A DNA stretch of 55,062 bases from JAJTFA01 sp044351265 (GTDB lineage: Bacteria > Bacteroidota > Bacteroidia > UKL13-3). Each line of letters starts with the position of its first letter. The stretch's first letter is position 1. Shown here piece by piece: positions 22,937-31,960 of this stretch. Under the pieces are notes generated by a model that was not told the DNA's origin, searched no databases, and saw only the letters and a program-made list of their open reading frames with translations. The stretch covers positions 1 to 55,062 of the forward strand of contig JBILGC010000009.1 in NCBI GenBank assembly GCA_044351265.1. Reading direction: 5' to 3'. The position numbers and the translations under genes are program-made.

Positions 22937-24319
22937 ATGAGAATATCGTTTTATCTTTTTTTAATCATTTTTATTGCTCAATTTTCTACCTCAACAGCTC
23001 AAGAATATAAACGATGGGGTCTTTCAGTCCACGCAGGCGCACCAGTAATGCAGGGTGATAGAGATATAAAACAATTATCAGGAGCTTTCGGATTTTCTGC
23101 CAAATACGTGTTTGCTAATAATTTTAGCATGAGGGCTACGATCTTAGCGGGGCAAATGCAAAATAAAAATTTAGGATCAAGTACGCCATATTATCAAAGC
23201 ACCAATGACTTTTTAGAGTTTAGTACTCAATGCAATTTAAACCTTGTTAACTTCAAGAAGAAAAGTACCGGCAAGAATATATCCCAATTATACATCGGAG
23301 CAGGATTGGGTTATCATAAGGGTTTTCTTTCCTATAACCCTTCAAGTGTAGCATCAACCTTGCCTGAAGTGGGTTCGTTGATTGTTCCCTATGGTGTAGG
23401 CTTTAAATGGTTTATTAATCCAATGTTTGATTTTGGTATTGAAATTGGTCAACGTCTTACATTCACTGATCAAATTGATGGATACGAATCGCTGTCTTCA
23501 ACCAATCGTTCTAATGATTTTTACATATTACCGCAAATCTTCTTAACCTATAATTTTGGTGCTACTAAGAATGATAGATCTATTGAATGGGTAGAGCCTG
23601 CTGAACAGGTCTATGATGAACTAATAAAAACCAGAAATGAAACAAACCAGAGAATGGAAAATATGAAACGTGAGCACGATTCTGCCTTTGAATTTATGCG
23701 TAAAAGCTTTGAGCAGAAGTTGGAGGAAAACAAGAGGAAGAGTGATTCCTTAATAATTGCTTTCAGGGAATCATATAAAAATGATAGCGATGGTGACGGG
23801 GTTTCAGATGTATTCGATAAGGAACTTAATACACCTGATGGGGCCCTTGTAGATGGTTCCGGACGAGCAATGGATACTGATAAAGACAGTATTCCTGATT
23901 ATAGAGACAAGTGCCCTACACAAGCAGGTAGAGCTGCCAATAACGGATGTCCTGTGCAGGCTACTAAAGGTCAGTTGATGGTAATAAATGATGGTATAAA
24001 AAACCTTCAGTTCGAAACAGGTCAGTCAATCATAAAGTCGAGTTCTTTCCCTGCCTTGGATAAGCTTGCGGAATTGCTCGTGGATAATCAAATATTTATC
24101 TTTAGAATCGATGGTCATACTGATAATGTAGGTGACTCAATCATGAATATAGTATTATCTCAGGGTAGGGCAGATGCAGTTAAAAATTATTTGGTCAGCA
24201 AAGGCGTTGATGCCACACGTATTTCTGCCACCGGTTATGGCTCAAGCAGGCCTGTTGTTTCCAATTCAACCGAAGTGGGACGTGCAAGAAACCGCAGGGT
24301 TGATATGCAGGTAGAATAG
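22937..24319 (+). CDS. OmpA-family outer-membrane protein with TSP3 calcium-binding repeats
   Basis: A 460-residue outer-membrane protein. Signal peptide (1-21, ending STAQ), an N-terminal beta-barrel (about 25-215), a charged coiled-coil (about 225-285), thrombospondin type 3 repeats with Asp-rich calcium sites (DSDGDGVSDVFD and DTDKDSIPDYRDKCP, about 290-330), then an OmpA peptidoglycan-binding domain (about 345-460; RIDGHTDNVGDSIMN and GRARNRRVDMQV). It probably ties the outer membrane to the cell wall. It is transcribed alone and ends in a bidirectional terminator shared with the convergent small repeat gene. Confidence 0.9.
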   Translation: MRISFYLFLIIFIAQFSTSTAQEYKRWGLSVHAGAPVMQGDRDIKQLSGAFGFSAKYVFANNFSMRATILAGQMQNKNLGSSTPYYQSTNDFLEFSTQCNLNLVNFKKKSTGKNISQLYIGAGLGYHKGFLSYNPSSVASTLPEVGSLIVPYGVGFKWFINPMFDFGIEIGQRLTFTDQIDGYESLSSTNRSNDFYILPQIFLTYNFGATKNDRSIEWVEPAEQVYDELIKTRNETNQRMENMKREHDSAFEFMRKSFEQKLEENKRKSDSLIIAFRESYKNDSDGDGVSDVFDKELNTPDGALVDGSGRAMDTDKDSIPDYRDKCPTQAGRAANNGCPVQATKGQLMVINDGIKNLQFETGQSIIKSSSFPALDKLAELLVDNQIFIFRIDGHTDNVGDSIMNIVLSQGRADAVKNYLVSKGVDATRISATGYGSSRPVVSNSTEVGRARNRRVDMQVE

Positions 24320-24340
24320 TATTGGTAAAAATAATTGAAT

Positions 24341-24370
24341 AAAAAAGCCCCTTGATTAGGGGCTTTTTTA
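24341..24370. terminator. Bidirectional terminator
   Basis: AAAAAAGCCCC, loop TTGATTA and GGGGCTTTTTT form a symmetrical hairpin with A- and T-runs on both sides. It lies between the convergent OmpA/TSP3 gene and the small repeat gene and can serve both. Confidence 0.92.
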
Positions 24371-24374
24371 TTAT

Positions 24375-24824
24375 TTATATGATGAATAGAAACAATGGAA
24401 GCCTTCCATCAGATGTGAGTATGATATCGCTGCTATTGTTGTTTCTTCCTCTGTAAAAATACTTGCCATCATATGTATGGATGATATCGCTGCTATTTGT
24501 GTTTCTGCCCTGATATACATGCTTGCCATCAAAAGTGTATAAAATATCACTGCTGTTGGTATTGCGCCCTCTGTATAAGTGTTTTCCATCAAACGTATAT
24601 AATATATCACTGCTATTTGTGCTTCTGCCTTTATAGAGGTGCTTACCATCAAATGTATATAGTATATCGCTGCTGTTGGTGTTACGTCCTTTATACAGGT
24701 GTTTACCATCCCATGTATAAATAATGTCGCTGCTGTTGGTGTTGCGGCCTTTATAGATATGTATTTGTGCGCTCACTAGGGTAATGTTAAAAAATAAAAC
24801 GATTAGTGAAATTATAATTTTCAT
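24375..24824 (-). CDS. Small secreted protein of six 20-residue repeats
   Basis: 149 residues: a signal peptide (1-19, ending LVSA) and then six consecutive units of exactly 20 residues from Tyr24 to Pro143. The typical unit is YKGRNTNSSDILYTFDGKHL; the protein ends LFLFII. The units are almost identical in the middle and drift at the C-terminal end. Gly, Asp and aromatic residues recur at fixed places, which suggests a short beta-hairpin or solenoid fold. I recall similar xYKGxSTxSSDIxYTxDG proteins in other bacteria but cannot name a characterised family. The hydrophobic C-terminal end might insert in a membrane. It is a single gene, convergent with the OmpA/TSP3 gene. Function unknown. Confidence 0.8.
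   Translation of the reverse strand: MKIIISLIVLFFNITLVSAQIHIYKGRNTNSSDIIYTWDGKHLYKGRNTNSSDILYTFDGKHLYKGRSTNSSDILYTFDGKHLYRGRNTNSSDILYTFDGKHVYQGRNTNSSDIIHTYDGKYFYRGRNNNSSDIILTSDGRLPLFLFII
24396..24755 (-). repeat. Six tandem 60-bp units
   Basis: The DNA of the small repeat gene has an exact 60-bp period, six times over. The coding frame is kept throughout. The units are coding repeats, not a CRISPR array, since there are no unrelated spacers. Confidence 0.9.
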
Positions 24825-24964
24825 TGAATAAGTAACATATACAGGATTAAAAAATCAGGTTAAACCAGAAACTAAGATAAAAAAATCTGAATAAGTTGGA
24901 TCAATGATTGATTCTATTATCTGGATTCAGAAGCCTTATTCGGCTTAACTCAGCTAATAAAAAC

Positions 24965-24991
24965 AAAAAAGCCATCGGTTGATGGCTTTTT
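24965..24991 (-). terminator. Terminator of initiator tRNA
   Basis: AAAAAGCCATC, loop AACC and GATGGCTTTTTT form a strong hairpin with a T-run on the minus strand, immediately after the tRNA 3' end. Confidence 0.9.
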
Positions 24992-24994
24992 AAT

Positions 24995-25069
<75 letters not shown>

Positions 25070-25194
25070 ATATATTTTTTATTCTAATTGAATTTTAAAG
25101 AACATTTTACTGATTAAACAGTTGGCAAATATACACCTGTATCGTTAACTGTGCAACTTATTTAATTTTTTAGTTGTTTACCGTTAATGCCATA

Positions 25195-25225
25195 AACCCC
25201 TTTACACCATTTGGGGTAAGGGGTT
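25195..25225. repeat. Palindrome without T-run, downstream of the TPR gene
   Basis: AACCCCTTTAC (25195-25205) pairs with GTAAGGGGTT (25216-25225) with one bulged T, and ACC/GGG extends the stem. It follows the stop of the minus-strand TPR gene (25259) but lacks a T-tract on that strand, so it may stabilise the 3' end rather than terminate. The rest of the 25070-25258 gap shows nothing recognisable. Confidence 0.4.
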
Positions 25226-25258
25226 AGGCTATAATCAATCTACAAAAGTTAATTTTTA

Positions 25259-25933
25259 TTATGCTGCATGGCGTGTCTGTTCCGTCTGCAACAGTTCCAA
25301 TCTTTGAGCAGTTTTCAAATCTTGCAAAGCAGCATCTACTTCTCCTGAGCGCATGCGCAGATGTGCGCGTTTGCGGTAGGCCTCTGTAAATTGAGGATTA
25401 ATGCTAATGGATCTGTTTAAATCATTTATGGCAACCTGCAATTTGTTTAAACGCACCAGTATGATGGCTCGCCAGTAATAATACTCTTCTTTAAACGGGT
25501 TAATGACTATTGCTTTATTAATTAAACCAAAAGATTCAACATAATCTTGCTGAAGGTAGCATAGCTCTGCAGCTAGCCTGTGATAGGTTGCGTTTCCCTC
25601 ATCCAGCATCAGTGCATCTGTTATATAGGTTAATGCAAAATCATAATCAAGCATTACTTTATAGTATTCTGCAAAACAGTAATAGGCTTCAGCGTATCCT
25701 CCTGTTTCATCCAAAACTTCATTAAACAATTGCCTTGCTTCATCGAATTGCTCATTGTATAGATAGCACAATCCCTTTTTTAAGCGGGCATCTAAATTGC
25801 CGGGTTGAAACAATAAAAAGGTGTTGAGCAGGTGCAGGGCTTCTTCATAGCGACAAGCTGTAATTGCTACTGTGGCTTCATCAATTAATTGTAAGGGCTT
25901 AACAGTGTTAAGATTTTTTGTAATGGTTTGCAT
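25259..25933 (-). CDS. TPR repeat protein
   Basis: A 224-residue soluble protein made almost entirely of tetratricopeptide repeats, about six helix pairs. The TPR spacing of small and aromatic residues is clear in AEAYYCFAEYYKVMLDYDFA, ATYHRLAAELCYLQQDYVES and TEAYRKRAHLRMRSGEVDAA. No signal peptide or membrane segment is present, so it acts in the cytoplasm as a protein-binding scaffold; the partner is unknown. It stands alone, with 159 bases to the thioredoxin gene upstream. Confidence 0.8.
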   Translation of the reverse strand: MQTITKNLNTVKPLQLIDEATVAITACRYEEALHLLNTFLLFQPGNLDARLKKGLCYLYNEQFDEARQLFNEVLDETGGYAEAYYCFAEYYKVMLDYDFALTYITDALMLDEGNATYHRLAAELCYLQQDYVESFGLINKAIVINPFKEEYYYWRAIILVRLNKLQVAINDLNRSISINPQFTEAYRKRAHLRMRSGEVDAALQDLKTAQRLELLQTEQTRHAA

Positions 25934-26092
25934 ACGTTTCTGTTTTAATTTGAATTTCTGTATGCAAAGTTTTTCAACGGCTTCGCAACCTATTTGCGAA
26001 GTAACTCCATATTCTTAAATAATCTGTAAACCAGTGTTTTAAGATATTTATAGGAGGGGTTTTAAGTTTATGTTCTTAATGAAAGAGGGCAT

Positions 26093-26410
26093 TTAGAGTT
26101 GTTGGATTATTGCTTTCTCAATCACGTTTTTAGAACATTTTCCTGTTATTTTATTTACGATTTCTCCGTTTTTAAAAATCAGTATGGTGGGCAAACCCAG
26201 CACCATATAACGTATTGAAATTACAGGATTATGAGCTACGTTTAGTTTAGCAATCATAGCTTTGCCTTCGAATGAGGGACCTAATTCTTCAAGTGTTTTA
26301 CCCAGTTCAAGGCAAGGTTTGCACCAGTTAGCCCAGAAATCTACTACAACAAGCATTTCATTGTTTAGCACCAACGCATCAAAGTTGGCATCAGTTACAT
26401 TTATTATCAT
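26093..26410 (-). CDS. Thioredoxin-family protein
   Basis: A 105-residue cytoplasmic thioredoxin fold without signal peptide. The active site is WANWCKPC (Cys-Lys-Pro-Cys, where the classical enzyme has Cys-Gly-Pro-Cys) at about residues 27-34. The cis-proline loop is GLPTILIFKNGEIV. The Lys in place of Gly should shift the redox potential, so it may not be the general reductant TrxA. The gene is monocistronic as far as can be seen. Confidence 0.88.
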   Translation of the reverse strand: MIINVTDANFDALVLNNEMLVVVDFWANWCKPCLELGKTLEELGPSFEGKAMIAKLNVAHNPVISIRYMVLGLPTILIFKNGEIVNKITGKCSKNVIEKAIIQQL

Positions 26411-26506
26411 TTTTTTCGTTTTGTTACGATACCAAAACGAAAGACAGCATCGAAAAAGACAGACTTAAAAAAAATTAAGATATTTTAAATAATAGTAGGG
26501 GTTTGT

Positions 26507-27604
26507 TTACACATTGAAACGAAAATGCATCACATCTCCGTCTCCTACCACATACTCCTTGCCCTCTACACCTAGCTTTCCTGCATCACGACAGGCTGCT
26601 TCGGAGCCCAGCTCAATAAAATCTTTGTATTTAATTACTTCGGCTCTGATAAAGCCTTTTTCAAAATCAGTATGAATTACGCCTGCGGCCTGCGGAGCCT
26701 TGGTTCCGGTTGTGATGGTCCATGCTCTAACCTCCTGCACCCCTGCTGTAAAATAAGTTATCAAATTAAGCAGCTTATACGCTTCTTTAATTAGTTTGGA
26801 AACGCCAGACTCTGATAATCCCAAGTCGCTAAGGAATGCCATGCGGTCTTCATAACTTTCCAATTGGGTGATTTCAGATTCTATGGCTGCACTGATAATT
26901 AAGATTCCGGCATTTTCATTTTTCACGGCCTCTCTAACCATTTCTACATATTTGTTTCCGTTAACCACAGATGTTTCATCTACGTTGCACACGTATAAAA
27001 CCGGTTTATCGGTTAGCAGAAAGATATCTTCCACATGTTTTTTTTCCTCATCGCTTGCCTGTACGCTACGAGCTGATTGCCCGGATTCCAAGTGATTCTT
27101 GTATTTGAGTAGGGCAGCTTCTGCTTTGGCAGCATCTTTATCTCCTGTTTTAGCTGCGCGGCTAATGCGCTGTAATTTTTTTTCAATTGATTCCAGATCT
27201 TTCAGTTGCAACTCGGTATCAATAATTTCTTTGTCACGTACCGGATTTACTGAGCCATCTACATGTATGATATTATCATTATCAAAACAACGAAGCACAT
27301 GCAATATAGCATCTGTTTCGCGTATGTTGGCCAAGAACTGATTGCCCAAACCTTCGCCTTTGCTTGCTCCTTTTACCAGGCCGGCAATATCAACTATTTC
27401 AATTGTGGTAGGCACAATTTTTTGAGGATTTACAAGCTTTGCAAGTTCGTTTAACCTTTCATCCGGAACAGTTATGGTTCCTACATTTGGCTCTATGGTG
27501 CAAAAAGGAAAATTGGCAGCCTGTGCTTTTGCATTGCTCAGACAGTTGAATAAGGTTGATTTACCTACGTTTGGCAATCCTACGATGCCGCATTTTAAAG
27601 CCAT
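26507..27604 (-). CDS. ychF: Redox-responsive P-loop ATPase YchF/EngD
   Basis: A 365-residue Obg-family P-loop protein that binds the ribosome and, unlike its relatives, prefers ATP. Walker A is GLPNVGKSTLF (G1), G3 is DIAGLVKGASKGEGLG, and the G4 motif is NVDE in place of NKxD, which is the mark of YchF and explains the ATP preference. A coiled-coil insert (about residues 130-200) and a C-terminal TGS domain (about 280-363, with VRAWTITTGTKAPQAAGVIH) complete the family layout. It sits 30 bases downstream of glmM and may share its transcript. Confidence 0.95.
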   Translation of the reverse strand: MALKCGIVGLPNVGKSTLFNCLSNAKAQAANFPFCTIEPNVGTITVPDERLNELAKLVNPQKIVPTTIEIVDIAGLVKGASKGEGLGNQFLANIRETDAILHVLRCFDNDNIIHVDGSVNPVRDKEIIDTELQLKDLESIEKKLQRISRAAKTGDKDAAKAEAALLKYKNHLESGQSARSVQASDEEKKHVEDIFLLTDKPVLYVCNVDETSVVNGNKYVEMVREAVKNENAGILIISAAIESEITQLESYEDRMAFLSDLGLSESGVSKLIKEAYKLLNLITYFTAGVQEVRAWTITTGTKAPQAAGVIHTDFEKGFIRAEVIKYKDFIELGSEAACRDAGKLGVEGKEYVVGDGDVMHFRFNV

Positions 27605-27634
27605 TTTATTTTATTTAAGTATAACCGGTATGGG

Positions 27635-29050
27635 TTAAGATTTGATAAATTGTTTCATGTCCATTATCAGTTTTTCTGCCAGGTTATTGGCCGTTGTTTC
27701 ACTGCGGCTTTCGGCATATATGCGGATAATGGGTTCAGTATTGGATCTGCGAAGATGTACCCATTCTTTATCAAACTCAATCTTCACCCCATCAACGGTA
27801 TTGATGGGTTGTTTTTTATACTTTTCCTGAATTTTGCCAAGCAGGCTGTCTATATTAATTTCAGGAGTAAGCTCTATTTTCTTTTTAGCAATAAAATAAT
27901 CAGGATAGCTTTCCCTAAGCATGGAGCATATTTTGCCATACTTAGCCAGGTGCGAAAGAAAAAGTGCAATACCTGCCAGTGCATCTCTGCCATAGTGCAG
28001 TTCAGGTAAAATAACGCCACCGTTACCTTCGCCTCCAATAATAGCTTTGGATTCTTTCATGATCCTCACCACGTTCACTTCTCCAACCGCACTCGCACTA
28101 TAGCTGCCTCCATGTTTTTCAGTAATATCTCTGAGCGCTCGAGTGGATGAAAGATTAGATACCGTATTTCTTTTGAGACCAGATTTTTTTAACTGGTCAT
28201 CACTAATATTTTTCAGTACATAGTCGGCAACTGCTACCAAGGTATATTCTTCACCAAATATGCTGCCATCTTCACTAACTAAAGCCAAGCGGTCAACATC
28301 GGGATCTACCACAATACCCAGATCGGCTTTATTGCGTTTAACTTGTGTGGAAATTTCATTAAGATTTTCAGGAAGTGGTTCTGGGTTGTGCGGAAACTTA
28401 CCATCAGGTGTACAATAAATTTCAACTACCTCCTGCACGCCCAGCGCTTTTAAAAGCATGGGCACGGCTATGCCTCCGGTTGAGTTTACAGCATCTACCA
28501 CTACCTTAAACTTTTTTTCTTTAATGGCTTTCACATCAACCAATTCCATTTCCAAAATTTTATCAATATGCTTTTTTATGTAATCGGTTTTTTGGGTGTA
28601 GGTGCCTAACTTATCCACCTGTGCATATTCAAAAGCTTCTTTCTCTGCCAGCTCCATCACCTGTTTGCCTAACTCATCGGAAATAAATTCACCGGCATTA
28701 TTCAACAACTTTAATGCATTCCATTGTTTGGGGTTATGGCTTGCTGTAAGTATGATTCCGCCATTAGCATCTTCTGCAGTTACAGCCATTTCAACTGTAG
28801 GTGTGGTAGAGAGGCCCAAATCAACCACATCAATTCCTAAGCCGATAAGTGTGCCGGTAACCAAACGATTTACCATGTCGCCTGAAATGCGGGCATCACG
28901 GCCAACCACAATTCTGCAACTTTTTTTATTACCTTTTATCATACTGCCGAAAGCAGATGTAAATCGCACCACATCGAGCGGTGTTAAAGCATCACCTGCC
29001 TTGCCGCCAATAGTTCCTCTGATACCTGAAATAGATTTAATTAACGTCAC
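27635..29050 (-). CDS. glmM: Phosphoglucosamine mutase / phosphohexomutase
   Basis: Interconverts glucosamine 6-phosphate and glucosamine 1-phosphate on the way to UDP-N-acetylglucosamine, needed for peptidoglycan and LPS. 471 residues with the four family signatures: catalytic phosphoserine in ILTASHNPKQWNALK (about residue 100), the metal loop DPDVDRLAL, the sugar loop GGEGNGGVI and the phosphate-binding RRSNTEPIIRIYAES near the C-terminus. The GlmM subfamily is the best fit; phosphomannomutase or phosphoglucomutase activity cannot be excluded. The adjacent minus-strand ychF follows after 30 bases. Confidence 0.88.
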   Translation of the reverse strand: MTLIKSISGIRGTIGGKAGDALTPLDVVRFTSAFGSMIKGNKKSCRIVVGRDARISGDMVNRLVTGTLIGLGIDVVDLGLSTTPTVEMAVTAEDANGGIILTASHNPKQWNALKLLNNAGEFISDELGKQVMELAEKEAFEYAQVDKLGTYTQKTDYIKKHIDKILEMELVDVKAIKEKKFKVVVDAVNSTGGIAVPMLLKALGVQEVVEIYCTPDGKFPHNPEPLPENLNEISTQVKRNKADLGIVVDPDVDRLALVSEDGSIFGEEYTLVAVADYVLKNISDDQLKKSGLKRNTVSNLSSTRALRDITEKHGGSYSASAVGEVNVVRIMKESKAIIGGEGNGGVILPELHYGRDALAGIALFLSHLAKYGKICSMLRESYPDYFIAKKKIELTPEINIDSLLGKIQEKYKKQPINTVDGVKIEFDKEWVHLRRSNTEPIIRIYAESRSETTANNLAEKLIMDMKQFIKS

Positions 29051-29183
29051 AATTGTTTTTTAAGGGTTGCAAATTTAACCTATACAAACAAACCTGCAAA
29101 TGCACAGGTTAAATACCTGAGAATTAATAGTGAACACCATATTACTTGGTGTTTAGCTGCTGAAAAGCCTAAACTTGCATGAA

Positions 29184-29924
29184 ATGAGCATGGAAAAAGA
29201 ATGGTTTACCGAGTGGTTTGATTCCCCCTATTATCATATGCTGTATCAGGACAGAGATGAAAGGGAGGCCCAGCTGTTCTTAGATAATTTAACCAGGCAT
29301 TTTCATGTTTCTCCTAATACCAAAATAGTTGATCTGGCCTGTGGTAAAGGGAGGCATGCGATTTACCTGAACTCTCTTGGTTTTGATGTTACAGGTATTG
29401 ATCTCTCTACACAAAGTATTGCTCGTGCCAAACAATTTGCCAATGCACATTTGCGATTTGAAGTAGGAGATTTGCGCAACTTGCGTTTTGAAAATGCCTT
29501 TGATGTGGCTTTGAACTTATTTACCAGCTTTGGTTATTTTCAATCGAATGAAGAAAATCTGCAGGTAATTAAACAGATGTATCGCAGCATAAAAACGGGC
29601 GGTTATCTCTTGATTGATTTTATGAATGCTCCGCTTGTTATAAGAGATTTGGTTGAGTATGAAAGCAAAACCATTGATGGAATTCAATTTAAAATAACCC
29701 GTTGGGTCGAAAAAGGTTTCATTTATAAAAAAATTCATTTCACGGATACCAATCGGGAGTTTGAATTTACTGAAAAGGTACAGGCACTTACCAAAAAAGA
29801 TTTTGAATTGCTTTTTGCATCTTGTTCCTTTAACTTGGTAAATGTGTTTGGTGATTATGCACTCAATTCATATAAAGAATCAACATCGTCCAGATTAATA
29901 ATGGTTGTTAAACGTTATGCTTGA
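29184..29924 (+). CDS. Class I SAM-dependent methyltransferase
   Basis: About 246 residues. The S-adenosylmethionine-binding motif I is IVDLACGKGRHAIYL (about residues 46-60), followed by GFDVTGIDLS with the acidic residue that holds the ribose, and motif LLIDFMNAP later. The substrate is unknown. Starts at ATG 29184 or 29190; an upstream TTG at 29175 is less likely. It overlaps the PAP2 gene by 8 bases, so the methyltransferase, PAP2 and ZIP genes form a three-gene operon. Confidence 0.85.
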   Translation: MSMEKEWFTEWFDSPYYHMLYQDRDEREAQLFLDNLTRHFHVSPNTKIVDLACGKGRHAIYLNSLGFDVTGIDLSTQSIARAKQFANAHLRFEVGDLRNLRFENAFDVALNLFTSFGYFQSNEENLQVIKQMYRSIKTGGYLLIDFMNAPLVIRDLVEYESKTIDGIQFKITRWVEKGFIYKKIHFTDTNREFEFTEKVQALTKKDFELLFASCSFNLVNVFGDYALNSYKESTSSRLIMVVKRYA

Positions 29925-30492
29925 AATCATACAGCAAATTGATAAACAGTTATTTTTTGCCATAAATAATGGTATGCAAAACGGATTGCTTGATTTATTG
30001 TGTCCCTTTATGCGCAAGCAAAGCAATTGGTATTTGCTGTATGCGGTGATGGGTTATCTCTTATATGAAAGATACCGAATAAAATTTATATGGATTCTTT
30101 TTGGAACCGCATTATTGGTTCTCATAAGCGATCAGCTAAGCGCCAATCTTATTAAAAACATAGTGCAGCGTTTGCGTCCTTGCAATAACCCTGAGCTTAA
30201 AAACCAGTTGCGATTGTTGGTACCTTGCGGTGGCGGATTTAGTTTTATATCTGCTCATGCAACCAACCATTTTGCTCTTGCATTTTTTATTAGCAGTTTT
30301 TTTAATGAAATAAAGTGGGCTAAGCCGTTAGCGCTATTGTGGGCTTTTGCCATTGCTTTTTCTCAGGTATACGTGGGTGTGCATTATCCTCTTGATGTTA
30401 TTTGTGGAGCTGCTATAGGTCTGGTGTTGGGATATGCTGGGTTTGTTATTCTAAATAAAAAGATTTTATTCACTATACATAAGGCAGCTTGA
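29917..30492 (+). CDS. PAP2-family lipid phosphatase
   Basis: 191 residues from ATG 29917, with five to six transmembrane helices. The acid-phosphatase motifs are all present: KNIVQRLRP (KxxxxxxRP), SAHATNHFAL (the SGH-type motif as SAH) and VGVHYPLDVICGA (the HxxxD motif). Such enzymes dephosphorylate undecaprenyl pyrophosphate or phosphatidic acid on the outer face of the inner membrane. The specific lipid cannot be told. It overlaps the methyltransferase gene upstream by 8 bases and the ZIP gene downstream by 4. Confidence 0.88.
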   Translation: MLEIIQQIDKQLFFAINNGMQNGLLDLLCPFMRKQSNWYLLYAVMGYLLYERYRIKFIWILFGTALLVLISDQLSANLIKNIVQRLRPCNNPELKNQLRLLVPCGGGFSFISAHATNHFALAFFISSFFNEIKWAKPLALLWAFAIAFSQVYVGVHYPLDVICGAAIGLVLGYAGFVILNKKILFTIHKAA

Positions 30493-31202
30493 GTTTTTGG
30501 ATTATCATATTGCTTATCGCTTTCCCACTTGCAGGTGGCTTGCTTGCATTATACACCAATTACCACTCAGAGCAACGGCTAAAATTTGTATTATCATTTG
30601 GTGGCGCATACCTACTTTCAATTGTTGCATTTCATCTCATTCCGCATATTTATGAAGAGGCCAATTTTCTTACCGGAGTCTTCCTGCTTGGTGGCTTCTT
30701 TTTTCAGATTGCTCTGGAGCGTTACTCACGAGGTATTGAGCATGGCCATTTGCACCTACATGGCGAAAAGAAGAAACTTATTCCGTATGAAATTTTGTTT
30801 AGTTTAAGCCTGCATAGTTTTATGGAAGGCATGCCTTTAGGTACAGATGTATTTTTTAATAACACCCAAAAACTGTCTTTTGCCATAGGTATCGTTTTGC
30901 ACGAATTACCTGCCGCATTTGCTATGATTAGTTTATTGAAAGCAGCTAACCTAAGCATTAATGTGCTAAGGATATTTGTTGTAGTATATGCATCCATGTC
31001 GACATTAGGAGCATTGAGCAGCCGCTTCATCATTCACAGTGTAAATGACCATGTTTTTGATTACCTGATGGCTTTTGTGGTGGGTACTTTTCTCCATATT
31101 GCAACCACCATATTATTTGAAAACAGCGAGAATCACCGCTTCAGCTGGAGTAAGATCTGGGCCATACTACTTGGTATTTTGTTGGCAGTTGTGATTAGCT
31201 AA
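30489..31202 (+). CDS. ZIP-family metal transporter
   Basis: A 237-residue inner-membrane divalent-metal importer (zinc or a related ion) with about seven to eight helices. The metal-site motifs are LSLHSFMEGMPLG and VLHELPAAFAMI, with His and Glu residues spaced as in ZIP proteins. A His-rich cytoplasmic loop (EHGHLHLHGEKKK) lies near residue 83. The start is TTG at 30489, overlapping the PAP2 stop (TTGA). No metal-responsive regulator is visible near it. Confidence 0.88.
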   Translation: MSFWIIILLIAFPLAGGLLALYTNYHSEQRLKFVLSFGGAYLLSIVAFHLIPHIYEEANFLTGVFLLGGFFFQIALERYSRGIEHGHLHLHGEKKKLIPYEILFSLSLHSFMEGMPLGTDVFFNNTQKLSFAIGIVLHELPAAFAMISLLKAANLSINVLRIFVVVYASMSTLGALSSRFIIHSVNDHVFDYLMAFVVGTFLHIATTILFENSENHRFSWSKIWAILLGILLAVVIS

Positions 31203-31394
31203 AATTAATTTTTGCAACTTACTTTTATAGTAAAAAAATAGAAATTTAATTTCGAGATCAGAAGATTATTTTGCCAAGTAGATCTCCCAATTGAACTATG
31301 AGTGTTAAATTTTAAATATTGAATGAATTCAAAACTTTTGGCAGCTAACAGCTTAATCGAACTCTGAACACCGAACTTCCAACCTTCAAATCCC

Positions 31395-31937
31395 TTATTT
31401 CTTCGGAGCCAGGTTGGCATCAACCTTCACATCTATTTCTTCAGCAATTTTGGCTACAACCAGTTTGGGCACCTTAATTTCATGTGCGGCAAGTTGTACC
31501 TTAAATGAGGAGGCTATTTGTATGATTCCGTTTTTAACAGTTGCCACTCCAGATATGTTTCTGTCTTTTTCTACCCCATGAATATTCAATTTGCCGACCA
31601 CGTTTACATTATATATACCATCTTTAGATAAATCAACTTCCTCAATAATTTTTCCTTTAAACGTGCTCATAGGATATTTTTCACTCTCCATATACTTTTC
31701 ATTAAAGTGCTCTTGCATGAGTTTGTTTTCAAACTGAAAAGAAGTATTTATAACAAGGAAAGCAACATCTCTGGTTTGCACATTTATCAAAGCCTTTATT
31801 TCCTTACTCTCTGCTTTGATATCTTCTACAGGAGTTTTAGAATAAAAACTGATAGCTGATTGGGTTGATGAATATAACTGGGCCTGCGATGCACAGCCAA
31901 AGCATATTGTAAGTAAGGTGAGAATAATTTTCTTCAT
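31395..31937 (-). CDS. YceI-family lipid-binding protein
   Basis: A 180-residue periplasmic lipocalin-like protein. After a signal peptide (1-19, ending GCASQA) comes the YceI barrel with STQSAISFYSKTPVED, FKGKIIEEVDLSKDGIYNV and GKLNIHGVEKDRNISGVA. Family members bind long isoprenoids such as polyisoprenoid or quinone-like lipids. The Cys in FGCASQA could even be a lipobox. It is the last gene of an operon with three haem-motif lipoproteins and a DUF5777 barrel, 23 bases downstream of the barrel gene. A quinone- or lipid-handling partner to those cytochromes is a reasonable but unproven role. Confidence 0.88.
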   Translation of the reverse strand: MKKIILTLLTICFGCASQAQLYSSTQSAISFYSKTPVEDIKAESKEIKALINVQTRDVAFLVINTSFQFENKLMQEHFNEKYMESEKYPMSTFKGKIIEEVDLSKDGIYNVNVVGKLNIHGVEKDRNISGVATVKNGIIQIASSFKVQLAAHEIKVPKLVVAKIAEEIDVKVDANLAPKK

Positions 31938-31960
31938 GTTCAGATAGATTAAATCAATAA

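Noticed and set aside
24371..24709. Shifted minus-strand open frame of 112 codons over the repeat gene, and a plus-strand frame at 24497-24724
   Set aside because: The 60-bp period keeps other frames open. Only the frame with signal peptide and conserved repeat pattern is real.
24396..24755. CRISPR array
   Set aside because: The 60-bp periods are contiguous, in frame and nearly the same throughout. There are no spacers and no cas genes.
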